Shown: one piece after another, positions 6,445 through 13,402 of the stretch
How the letters are laid out: every line of letters begins with the position of its first letter
Numbering within the stretch: the stretch's first letter is position 1
Origin: Limiplasma sp048370855
Lineage (GTDB): Bacteria; Bacillota; Clostridia; Christensenellales; Aristaeellaceae
Length of the DNA stretch: 14,443 nt
Assembly: GCA_048370855.1 (NCBI GenBank)
Contig: DBGEOK010000123.1
Span: forward strand, 1 to 14,443
Direction of reading: 5' to 3'
Program-made: the position numbers and the translations under genes
The notes under the pieces: generated by a model
What the model saw: only the letters and a program-made list of their open reading frames with translations
Told to the model about the DNA's origin: nothing
Databases searched by the model: none

Positions 6445-7338
6445 ATGGCGGGAACACGGCGGAACCCCCGCCTGACAAGCGATGGACGCTTTGCGGCACG
6501 GCTGGTCGCCCCGGTGATTCTCTACCTGGTCGCGGTCATGCTGCTTCCTTTCTTCTGGGGGATCGGCATGAGCTTCACCAACAAGACGGCCGGCGTGGCG
6601 GACGCGGCGTTTGTGGGCTTGAGGAACTATACCGAGCTGCTAAAAACAAGGGAAATTTACCAATCCACATGGGTTACGCTCCTGTTTACCGCCGTATCCA
6701 TCGCGGGAAAGGCGCTTTTCGGCGTCATCCTGGCGCTGCTGCTGAATATGAGGTTTAGGGGCAGGAGCCTGGTGCGGGCCCTGATGCTGATTCCATGGGC
6801 GCTTCCCAATATCGTGGTGGTGCTCAACTGGCGGTGGATTTTTGCGGGCTCCGGCGGGGCCCTGAACGCTTTGCTCAGAAAGGCGGGGCTGATCTCGCAA
6901 AACCTGGCCTGGACGGGCGACCCCTCCTTGGCGCTGCTGACTGTTATCATCGCCAACGTGTGGCGCGGCGTGCCTTTCTTTGGCATCAACGTGCTGTCCG
7001 GGCTGACGACCATTCCCGCCGATCTGTACGAATCCGCGGAGCTCGACGGCTGCGGCGCGCTGAAGAAGTTCGCGTACATTACGCTTCCGTCTGTGAAGGG
7101 CGTTTTGCTGATGACCACCTTGGTTTCCATGATCTGGACGCTCAATGAGTTCGACAGCATTTGGCAGATGACGGGCGGCGGGCCGCTCAACCGCACCATG
7201 ACGTTGGCCGTATATAGCTATAAGACAGCGATGTACCACTTCAGAATCGGACGCGGCGTGGCGATTTCCGTACTGACGATGCCGCTGATGATCCTGCTCA
7301 TCTATGGAGTGAACAAGGCGGCCGCCCGGAGAGATTAA
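6445..7338 (+). CDS. Carbohydrate ABC transporter permease (MalF/UgpA type)
   Basis: The 297-residue protein is an inner-membrane permease with about six hydrophobic helices, starting at LVAPVILYLVAVMLLPFFWG (20-39). The ATPase-docking EAA loop is at 196-215, with ESAELDG, a nine-residue spacer and ITLP. FVGLRNYTELL (56-66), before the second helix, is typical of the MalF/UgpA branch. The ATG follows a strong GAGGAGGTG site. It lies 84 bases after the binding-protein gene and 23 bases before the partner permease. Together they form the transmembrane channel of one importer. No ATPase gene is present, so a shared MsmX-type ATPase elsewhere is expected. Confidence 0.94.
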   Translation: MAGTRRNPRLTSDGRFAARLVAPVILYLVAVMLLPFFWGIGMSFTNKTAGVADAAFVGLRNYTELLKTREIYQSTWVTLLFTAVSIAGKALFGVILALLLNMRFRGRSLVRALMLIPWALPNIVVVLNWRWIFAGSGGALNALLRKAGLISQNLAWTGDPSLALLTVIIANVWRGVPFFGINVLSGLTTIPADLYESAELDGCGALKKFAYITLPSVKGVLLMTTLVSMIWTLNEFDSIWQMTGGGPLNRTMTLAVYSYKTAMYHFRIGRGVAISVLTMPLMILLIYGVNKAAARRD

Positions 7339-7361
7339 CGCGGAGGAAAGGAGCGAGCGCC

Positions 7362-8198
7362 GTGAGGACCAGGCGTTTGAAACCGATCGAGATTCTTGGG
7401 CGGGCAATCCTGCTGGTTTTCTTTGTTGTCGCCATGTTCCCGATCTACTGGATGCTAATCACCTCGTTTAAGCCGCAGTCGGAAACCTTTCGGCTGACGC
7501 CAACGTTTTTTCCGGAACGGTTTACCACAGAAGCCTATGTACGATTATTTACGAAAACCGGTTTTGTCCGTAGTTTGCTGAACAGCACCGCCGTGTCGGC
7601 GGTGGTATCCGCCTTCACAATTGTCCTGGCCTTTCCATGCGCGTATGCGCTGGCAAGATGTGAGTTCAAGGGTCGCAACGCCGTATCGCAGGGTATCCTG
7701 ATTACGTACTTAATGCCCGCGGCCGTGCTGTTTATCCCGTTTTACACCTTGCTGGCCAGGTTGAACCTGACCAACAACCTGTGGGGGCTCATCCTGATTT
7801 ATCCGACCAAGACGCTGCCCTATGCCGTATGGATTCTGACCCCCTTCATCGCATCCGTGCCCAGGGAATTGGACGAGGCGGGCATGGTGGACGGCTGCAC
7901 CCGCTTTTCCGCGCTGCTGAGAATCGTGCTGCCGCTGGCCGCGCCATCCATCGCCGCGACGTTCATCTTTTCCGTTACCATGTGCTGGGGGGAATATCTG
8001 TACGCGCTCGTGTGCATGACCCAGGACGCCTATGAGACGATACCGCTGTTCATCAGCGGGCTGTCCTGGGCGGATATCACGCCGTGGGCCCAGGTGATGG
8101 CCAGCGGGGTATTGGTCAGCGTGCCCATTGTTTTGCTGTATACGTTCGCCTCCTCCTTTCTGGCGGGTGGCATGACGGCTGGGAGCGTTAAAATGTAA
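7362..8198 (+). CDS. Carbohydrate ABC transporter permease (MalG/UgpE type)
   Basis: The 278-residue protein is the second membrane subunit. LLVFFVVAMFPIYWMLITSFKP (17-38) is the hallmark first helix of MalG/UgpE proteins. The EAA loop is at about 169-191, with ELDEAGMVDG, a spacer and IVLP. The start is GTG, supported by AAAGGAG eight bases upstream; no better ATG lies nearby. It would pair with the preceding permease and the secreted binding protein. It lies 39 bases before the dehydrogenase gene, consistent with one transcript. Confidence 0.94.
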   Translation: MRTRRLKPIEILGRAILLVFFVVAMFPIYWMLITSFKPQSETFRLTPTFFPERFTTEAYVRLFTKTGFVRSLLNSTAVSAVVSAFTIVLAFPCAYALARCEFKGRNAVSQGILITYLMPAAVLFIPFYTLLARLNLTNNLWGLILIYPTKTLPYAVWILTPFIASVPRELDEAGMVDGCTRFSALLRIVLPLAAPSIAATFIFSVTMCWGEYLYALVCMTQDAYETIPLFISGLSWADITPWAQVMASGVLVSVPIVLLYTFASSFLAGGMTAGSVKM

Positions 8199-8237
8199 GG
8201 GAAACACGGGAAGAAAACGACGAATGAGGTGATTTGC

Positions 8238-9248
8238 ATGACCCGTAGGGTATTGTTAAACGCGCTTCCCACCGATTCGCTCCAATACGACGAGCTGCGC
8301 GGCGCGCTGGCCGAAAAAGGGTTCCGGCTAGCGACGACCCGCTTTGAGCATCACCAAATGCCGGAAATCATTGCGGCGGCAAAGGATTGCTGCGCGGTGG
8401 TCAGCAACGGCGAGACCTGGGACCGGCAGGCGATAGACGCCGTCAGGGAAAAGGTGCGTATCTTCGTGCGGCATGGCGTGGGGGTCAATACGCTGGATGT
8501 CCCGTACCTGACTGCCTGCGGCATTCCGCTGTATAACGTGGGCGACGCCAATTCGGCGGAGGTGGCGGAGGTAGCGTTGTTCCACATTTTAGGCGCGATG
8601 CACAAAATGTGCTATTCGATGGAAAAGGCCAAGCAGGGCTTTGCCGGGGATATCGGGCTGTTCTTCGGGCACGGCCTGGACGGGAAGACCGTGGGTCTGG
8701 CCGGAGCGGGAAACATTGCCCGCAACCTGGCGCGGCTGCTCAAGGGCTTTGAGGTGCGCGTGATCGCCTATGATCCCTACGTGGAGGCGGAGGCGGTCGA
8801 AAGCTGCGGTATCGGGCTGGTGGACAGCCTGGAGACGCTCTTCTCCACCGCGGACGTAGTCAGCCTTCACCTGCCCCTGACCCAAGAAACCGAGGGCTGC
8901 GTAAACAAGCGCCTTTTGGACCTGATGAAGCCGGGGGCCTGCCTGGTGAACACTTGCCGGGGGGCGGTCGTCAACGAGGCGGATCTGATCGGCGCGCTCC
9001 GCAGCGGGCGTCTGGCGGCCGCGGGGCTGGACGTTGTGGCCGACGAACCCATCCGGCGCGACAATCCGCTCTATCGCCTGGAAAACGTGTCGATCACGCC
9101 GCATATTGGAGCGAATTCCTACGAGGCGATTCTCAAGTATACGCGCGCCATCGTGCGGGCTATCGACGGTTTCTTCAAGGGAGAACCCGCGCCGGGCGCG
9201 CTTAACCCGGGATACATAACATGCGGCGAAGGGGAGCGGTTGGCGTAA
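8238..9248 (+). CDS. D-isomer-specific 2-hydroxyacid dehydrogenase (NAD-dependent, PGDH-like)
   Basis: The 336-residue protein belongs to the D-2-hydroxyacid dehydrogenase family, which interconverts 2-keto acids and D-2-hydroxy acids with NAD(P)H. The Rossmann segment TVGLAGAGNIARNLARLLKG (151-170) carries the GxGxxA fingerprint, with an acidic residue (Asp179) after the second strand that favours NAD. The catalytic triad is visible: Arg241 in NTCRGAVVNE, Glu270 in VVADEP and His289 in ITPHIGA. I chose the ATG at 8238 because TGAGGTG ends six bases upstream; the in-frame GTG at 8229 overlaps that site. It is fourth in the import operon, before the aldolase gene. It may act on the imported acid or on a keto-acid or hydroxy-acid cleavage product. 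It is less likely to be serine-biosynthetic PGDH, since there is no C-terminal regulatory domain. Confidence 0.92.
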   Translation: MTRRVLLNALPTDSLQYDELRGALAEKGFRLATTRFEHHQMPEIIAAAKDCCAVVSNGETWDRQAIDAVREKVRIFVRHGVGVNTLDVPYLTACGIPLYNVGDANSAEVAEVALFHILGAMHKMCYSMEKAKQGFAGDIGLFFGHGLDGKTVGLAGAGNIARNLARLLKGFEVRVIAYDPYVEAEAVESCGIGLVDSLETLFSTADVVSLHLPLTQETEGCVNKRLLDLMKPGACLVNTCRGAVVNEADLIGALRSGRLAAAGLDVVADEPIRRDNPLYRLENVSITPHIGANSYEAILKYTRAIVRAIDGFFKGEPAPGALNPGYITCGEGERLA

Positions 9249-9553
9249 GCGAAGACGAAACGGCAAAGAAGCGGATCGAACGCCACGGCAGCGCTTTTTG
9301 AGAAAACGGGGAAAACGGCCTATTTCGACGATTTTGAAAGAAGGACCGAGCATGCCTTTCGGCATTTCTCCGATCACATCGGTACGGGAAGCGGCTCGGC
9401 TACCTGCGAAGAGATTGCCGCCCGACAGAACCCCGTCCAAAGCGCGCCTGTATCAGGGGCCGTACCAGGCGCCCCGCATGCTCACGAATGTGGAACACGC
9501 GCTGGCAAGGCAGCGGCAACAACGCTGAAAGGCGGAAAGAAGGAAAGAGGAGT
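9249..9553 (+). pseudogene. Spacer with possible decayed coding fragment
   Basis: This 305-base gap separates two genes of an otherwise tight operon. The frame that continues past the dehydrogenase stop stays open through the whole gap and on to about 9712. It encodes protein-like stretches such as EKTGKTAYFDDFERR and HAFRHFSDHIG but has no ATG, GTG or TTG start within the gap. I recognise no family. It may be the remnant of a gene whose start was lost. Small stems such as ATGCC-TTTC-GGCAT (9352-9365) are present, but nothing is terminator-like. Confidence 0.25.
9352..9528 (+). CDS. Possible small basic protein (58 aa)
   Basis: An ATG preceded by AGAAGGA at six-base spacing opens a 58-codon frame starting MPFGISPITSV and ending ARQRQQR. 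The protein is rich in Arg and Pro, a composition often produced by chance in an off-frame of GC-rich DNA. I recognise no family. It overlaps the alternative open frame described for the same gap, and at most one of the two is likely to be meaningful. Confidence 0.18.
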   Translation: MPFGISPITSVREAARLPAKRLPPDRTPSKARLYQGPYQAPRMLTNVEHALARQRQQR

Positions 9554-10483
9554 ATGGAAAAACTACAACTATCGGGCGTTATCCCGGCGTTTTACGCGGC
9601 CTATGAGGCCGACGGCGACGTCAGCCTCTCCAGGCAGCGCGAGCTGGCGGAGAAATACTATGCCTTGGGCGTGCGCAGCCTCTATGTCAATGGTAGCAGC
9701 GGGGAAGGCATGATGCTGACCTCCGGCGAGCGCAAGCGGGTATTGGAGGGCCTTGCCAAAGCCTTTGGCGACAAGATGACGCTGATCGTACATGTGGGCG
9801 CGCCCTCCACGCGGGAAAGCTGCGAGCTGGCCGCCCATGCCCGCGAGCATGGCGCGCGGGCGCTCTCGGCCGTGCCCAGCGTATATTACCGGATTACCGA
9901 GGACGAGGTGCGCGAGCACTGGAACCGCATTATCGAGGCGGGCAAGCTGCCGTTTATCGCCTACAATATCCCGTCGCTTACGGGCTTTGACGCCGGAGCG
10001 CCGTTTCTCGCGCGTTTCCGGCGGCAGAACGGGTATCTGCAAGGCGTGAAGAATACCACGACGAGCGCCTACCAGATCGAGCGGTACCGCCGCATATGCG
10101 GGGATGATTTTAACGTCATCAACGGGCCGGACGAGCAGTATATCGCGGGGCGCTTGATGGGCGCGTGCGCGGGGATCGGCGGAACCTACGGCATCATGCC
10201 GGAGCTGTACCTTTATGCGGACCGATGCGTGCGGGCCGGGGATATGGACGCGGCCTACGAAGCGCAGCGCATGATTAACGACTGCCTGGACGATATCCTT
10301 TCCTTCCACAGCTTTATGGCCGCGGCCAAGGCGCTTGTGCGGCTCCGCTATGTGGACATCGGAGAGACGCGCCGGCCGGTCATGCCCTTGACGGCCGAGG
10401 AGATGAAGCGGGTTCCCGCGCTTTATGAAAAGATCGAGGGTTATGTAAGCCGCGTCCGCGCGCTTGAAAGCGGCATGCGCTAG
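9554..10483 (+). CDS. DHDPS/N-acetylneuraminate lyase-family aldolase
   Basis: The 309-residue class I aldolase belongs to the DapA/NanA superfamily. These enzymes cleave or form 2-keto acids by a lysine Schiff base with pyruvate. Visible residues are the pyruvate-carboxylate loop YVNGSSGE (44-51), the catalytic tyrosine in FIAYNIPS (Tyr137) and the Schiff-base lysine in LQGVKNTTT (Lys166). These positions are almost the same as those I recall for E. coli NanA. The block NGPDEQYIAGRLMGA..GIGGTYGIMPE (190-216) also resembles N-acetylneuraminate lyase more than dihydrodipicolinate synthase. The start follows GAAGGAAAGAGGAG; an upstream in-frame ATG at 9488 lacks a ribosome site. It is the last gene of the import operon, so cleavage of an imported sialic-acid-like or 2-keto-3-deoxy sugar acid is likely. 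No NanE or NanK homologue is in the window, so the exact substrate is open. Confidence 0.9.
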   Translation: MEKLQLSGVIPAFYAAYEADGDVSLSRQRELAEKYYALGVRSLYVNGSSGEGMMLTSGERKRVLEGLAKAFGDKMTLIVHVGAPSTRESCELAAHAREHGARALSAVPSVYYRITEDEVREHWNRIIEAGKLPFIAYNIPSLTGFDAGAPFLARFRRQNGYLQGVKNTTTSAYQIERYRRICGDDFNVINGPDEQYIAGRLMGACAGIGGTYGIMPELYLYADRCVRAGDMDAAYEAQRMINDCLDDILSFHSFMAAAKALVRLRYVDIGETRRPVMPLTAEEMKRVPALYEKIEGYVSRVRALESGMR

Positions 10484-10518
10484 GCAAACGGTTTTCAGCC
10501 TTTTTCCGCGTTCAAAAA

Positions 10519-10555
10519 GGAGCGCCGGAGAGCGATTCGCTCTTTCCGTCGCTCC
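10519..10555. terminator. Hairpin downstream of the aldolase operon
   Basis: GGAGCG (10519-10524) pairs with CGCTCC (10550-10555). Within it, CGGAGAGCGA (10526-10535) pairs imperfectly with TCGCTCTTTCCG (10537-10548). AAAAA precedes the stem on the + strand, which reads as TTTTT after the stem on the - strand. It therefore looks best as a terminator for the leftward operon reading through, with a structural role for the rightward one. Confidence 0.6.
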
Positions 10556-10584
10556 AACGCTTTCAAAATTCTGATGCGGACGGT

Positions 10585-10637
10585 AAAGGTCCGGGGGCGA
10601 GAACCGCGAAACATACGCGGGCGCCCACCGGACCTTT
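10585..10637. terminator. Long hairpin between convergent operons
   Basis: AAAGGTCCGGGGGCG (10585-10599) pairs with CGCCCACCGGACCTTT (10622-10637) with a single bulged base. An inner CCGCG/CGCGG stem (10604-10608 and 10616-10620) extends it. AAA and TTT edges give short U-runs in either direction. It lies 22 bases past the aldo/keto reductase stop on the - strand and about 100 bases past the aldolase stop on the + strand. A bidirectional terminator is the best reading. Confidence 0.75.
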
Positions 10638-10659
10638 AAAGCCATTGCGCCGTCGGCGC

Positions 10660-11574
10660 TTACGGCAACGTGTTGCCGGCGGCGCGGTACAGCGCGTACC
10701 AGTCCTCCCGGGACAGGACGATCTCCGTCCCGGCGATCACCTCCCGCATGCGCGCGGGGTTTGTGGTGCCCACAATCACCTGAATCATCATGGGAATGCG
10801 GAGCAGCCAAGCCACGGCCAGCGCAGTCTTGGAAGCGCGGTATTTTTCCGCCAGCTCGTCCAGCTTGCGGTTGACCTCCGGGAAGTCCGGGTTATCCAGG
10901 AAAACGCCCTCGATAAACCCGTGCTGGAAGGGGGACCATACCTGAAGCACCATTCGCTTGAGCTTGCAGTAGTCCAGCACGCCGCCGTCGCGGTCCACCG
11001 CGCCGGGAAAGTCGGTATTGACGTTGATGCCCTGGTCGATCATGCCCGTATGCACGACGCTCATCTGCATCTGGTTAAACAGCAGCTTTTGACCCACGGC
11101 CTGCTGAAGAACCTCGATTTGCATGGGGCTGTGGTTGCTCACGCCGAAGTAACGGACCTTCCCGGATTTTTCCAAATCCTCAAAGGCGCGCGCCACCTCC
11201 TCGGGCTCCGCCAGCGCGTCCGGACGGTGGATCAGCAGCACGTCGAGGGTTTCCAGGCTTAGCTTGCGCAGGCTGTTTTCCGCGCTGGATACGATATGCT
11301 CATAGGAGGAGTCGTAAAATCCGGTACGGATGCCGCACTTGCTCTGCACCAGCATCCGGTCCCGCAGGGCCGGGTTGTGCCGGAGCGCCTCGCCAAAGCG
11401 GGTTTCGGAAAGATGATCGCCGTAAAAGTCCGCGTGGTCGAAGAAGTTGACGCCGCCCTCCAGCGCCGTTTCCATCAGCTTTTCCAGCGCGCCGGTCTCC
11501 ATGCCGGCAATGCGCATGCATCCCATGGCGACGCATGGAATGGAAAGCCCGGGGATGGGTTCATAGCGTTTCAT
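10660..11574 (-). CDS. Aldo/keto reductase
   Basis: The 304-residue protein is a TIM-barrel NAD(P)H oxidoreductase of the aldo/keto reductase superfamily, reducing aldehydes or ketones of sugars and small metabolites. The catalytic tetrad is present: Asp46 and Tyr51 in NFFDHADFYG, Lys79 in VQSKCGI and His116 in VLLIHRPD. GVSNHSPMQIEVLQ and the C-terminal VGTTNPARMREVI are typical cofactor- and barrel-closing blocks. Overall it resembles the YdhF-like branch. An AGAGAGGAAA site precedes the ATG. It is the last gene of the leftward operon, 37 bases after the second permease, so it probably processes the sugar imported by that system or its breakdown product. The substrate is unknown. Confidence 0.93.
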   Translation of the reverse strand: MKRYEPIPGLSIPCVAMGCMRIAGMETGALEKLMETALEGGVNFFDHADFYGDHLSETRFGEALRHNPALRDRMLVQSKCGIRTGFYDSSYEHIVSSAENSLRKLSLETLDVLLIHRPDALAEPEEVARAFEDLEKSGKVRYFGVSNHSPMQIEVLQQAVGQKLLFNQMQMSVVHTGMIDQGINVNTDFPGAVDRDGGVLDYCKLKRMVLQVWSPFQHGFIEGVFLDNPDFPEVNRKLDELAEKYRASKTALAVAWLLRIPMMIQVIVGTTNPARMREVIAGTEIVLSREDWYALYRAAGNTLP

Positions 11575-11611
11575 AGTTGGGTTTCCTCTCTTTCAAATGG
11601 GATGTCCCGCC

Positions 11612-12451
11612 TCAGCCCTTGACTGCGCCGGCGGTCGCGCCGGACTTTTGGAAGGTCTGCATGCACAGATAGATGAGAATGCTGGGTACGATCACCAGCG
11701 TGGTGCCGGCCAGAATCACCTGCCAGGGCGTCGCCAGGCCGTCGCTCAGCGGCAGCATGGATACCGATACCATCAGCGTGAACTTGGGGGTCTTGTTCAG
11801 GAACAGCAGCGGCCAGAAGAAGTCGTTCCAGCGGGCGATCAGCGTGAGCGACGCCCACGAGGCCAGCGCGGGCTTGATGACCGGGCAGACCACGCGCGTG
11901 AAAATCCCAAAGTTCCGGCAGCCGTCGATGCGGGCGGCCTCGATGATCTCATCCGGCACCTCCATGATGTACTGCCGTAGGTAGAAGACGCCCACCGCCG
12001 TAGCCAGCCTTGGCAGGATCAGCGACCACAGGCTGTTGATCAGGTCCATGTTTTTCATGATTAAAAACAGCGGCACCGCGCCTACCTCGGCGGGAATGGT
12101 CATGGTAGCCACGACAAAGTAGAACAGCGCCTCCCGGCCCGGAAATTTGAACTTTGCAAACGCAAAGCCGGCCAGCGCGCAGAAAAACAAGGTGGTCAGC
12201 GTTCCGACAACCGAGGTGAACACGCTGTTGCCCAGGTGCTGCCAAATGGGAATCAGCTCGAAGAGGCGTTCATAATTGGCCAGCGTGGGGGCGGTTACGC
12301 TGAGCGCGTGGAAGCCGGAAACCTTTTCCCCAACGCTTTTAATGGAGATTACGCAGGACCACAGGACGGGGAACAGGCATACGGCCACAATCAGGATCAT
12401 TATCGCGTAGACGCATATTTTCCAAAGCGTCCTTTTGGCTTTATTACTCAT
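11612..12451 (-). CDS. Carbohydrate ABC transporter permease (MalG/UgpE type)
   Basis: The 279-residue permease has the family's first helix ICVYAIMILIVAVCLFPVLWSCVISIK (12-38) and an EAA loop at about 168-190 (EIIEAARIDG, spacer, VVCP; the usual LP is CP here). I chose the ATG at 12451 because GGGAGG lies seven bases upstream; an in-frame TTG two codons earlier sits too close to that site. It starts 18 bases after the partner permease stop, consistent with translational coupling. The C-terminal FQKSGATAGAVKG is typical of the subfamily. It forms the membrane channel with the upstream permease. Confidence 0.94.
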   Translation of the reverse strand: MSNKAKRTLWKICVYAIMILIVAVCLFPVLWSCVISIKSVGEKVSGFHALSVTAPTLANYERLFELIPIWQHLGNSVFTSVVGTLTTLFFCALAGFAFAKFKFPGREALFYFVVATMTIPAEVGAVPLFLIMKNMDLINSLWSLILPRLATAVGVFYLRQYIMEVPDEIIEAARIDGCRNFGIFTRVVCPVIKPALASWASLTLIARWNDFFWPLLFLNKTPKFTLMVSVSMLPLSDGLATPWQVILAGTTLVIVPSILIYLCMQTFQKSGATAGAVKG

Positions 12452-12469
12452 GCCCAAGCCTCCCTTCGG

Positions 12470-13342
12470 TCACAGCTCGTTCTGCGCGCGGCGCACCCTG
12501 AACTGAACCAGTGATATCACCAGAAGAATCAGGATCAGCACGACGCCCAGAGCGGAAGCGTAGCCCATTTTGAAAATCTTAAAGCCGTTGACGTACATCA
12601 ACTGGAACAGGGAGGAATTGGACGATCCAGGCCCGGCCAGGGTGTAAGGCTCGTTGAAAATCTTCCACGCGTCCACGGTTATGGTCACAAAGCAGAAAAA
12701 GGAAATGTTGCTTAGCTGCGGCAGCGTAATTTTAAAAAACTTTTGAATGCCGGAGGCGCCGTCCACGGTGGCGGCCTCATAGTACTCTCCGGGGATGTTG
12801 AGCAGCCCGGAGAGGAAAATCAGCGTATACCAGGGAATGGTGCGCCAAATAAACAGCAAATGTACGGGGATGCGCGAGAGGCGGCTGCTGGTTAGCCAGG
12901 GCAGGGCTTGGCCGCCGAACAGCTCGATGACGGCGTTGATCAGGCCGGCGTTTTCATCAAACAGCATGCCGAAGATCAGGCCCATGGCCATGGAGGCGCA
13001 TACGTAGGGCAGGAAGGTGACGGTTTTAAAGAAGCTTTTGAAACGGAGCGCCGAGCTGTTGAGCAGGCAGGCGATCATCAGTGAGAAGAGCAGCACGCCC
13101 ACCACGCCCACCGCCCAGTACAGGGCGGTGTTGCGCAGCACGTCCAGGAACTGATAATCCCCGAGCATCATCTGGTAATTTTGAAGGCCGATCCATTGGG
13201 GGCTCTTCATGCCGTTCCATTTTGTAAAGCTGAGATAAAACGTGGCGACCGTCGGTACCAACTGAAATATCAAAAACTGAAGAAAAAATGGGCTGATCGC
13301 GAGATACGCGAACCCATAGCGCTTGAGCGCCTTGCCTTTCAT
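12470..13342 (-). CDS. Carbohydrate ABC transporter permease (MalF/UgpA type)
   Basis: The 290-residue permease begins with FAYLAISPFFLQFLIFQLVPTVATFYLSFTKW (about 11-42), the standard MalF/UgpA first helix and entry motif. QWIGLQNYQMML (49-60) follows. The EAA loop is at about 186-208 (EYYEAATVDG, spacer, ITLP). The ATG follows a strong GGAGGGGG site that starts right after a GC-rich hairpin. It is the second visible gene of the leftward operon, after the URO-D-family gene. The matching solute-binding protein is not in the window and is probably encoded beyond the right edge. Confidence 0.94.
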   Translation of the reverse strand: MKGKALKRYGFAYLAISPFFLQFLIFQLVPTVATFYLSFTKWNGMKSPQWIGLQNYQMMLGDYQFLDVLRNTALYWAVGVVGVLLFSLMIACLLNSSALRFKSFFKTVTFLPYVCASMAMGLIFGMLFDENAGLINAVIELFGGQALPWLTSSRLSRIPVHLLFIWRTIPWYTLIFLSGLLNIPGEYYEAATVDGASGIQKFFKITLPQLSNISFFCFVTITVDAWKIFNEPYTLAGPGSSNSSLFQLMYVNGFKIFKMGYASALGVVLILILLVISLVQFRVRRAQNEL

Positions 13343-13360
13343 TCTGAAACCCCCTCCGGT

Positions 13361-13382
13361 GCCCCGCGCCGGCGCGCGGGGC
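13361..13382 (-). other. Intercistronic GC hairpin before the leftward permease
   Basis: GCCCCGCGC (13361-13369) and GCGCGGGGC (13374-13382) form a perfect 9-bp stem with a 4-base loop. In the mRNA it falls between the URO-D-family stop and the permease ribosome site (GGAGGGGG). No adequate U-run follows. An mRNA-stabilising or attenuating role is inferred. Its placement matches the hairpin at 6375-6429 in the other operon. Confidence 0.6.
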
Positions 13383-13402
13383 TCAAAGCTTCGTCGGCGG
13401 GG

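Noticed and set aside
9569..10810. 413-codon antisense open frame opposite the aldolase gene
   Set aside because: The sense frame has the catalytic Tyr and Lys and the family motifs. The antisense frame is Arg/His/Ala-rich and crosses the terminator hairpins.
10645..11262. Forward frame opposite the aldo/keto reductase gene
   Set aside because: It is a shadow of the reductase coding strand, with no motifs and no ribosome site.
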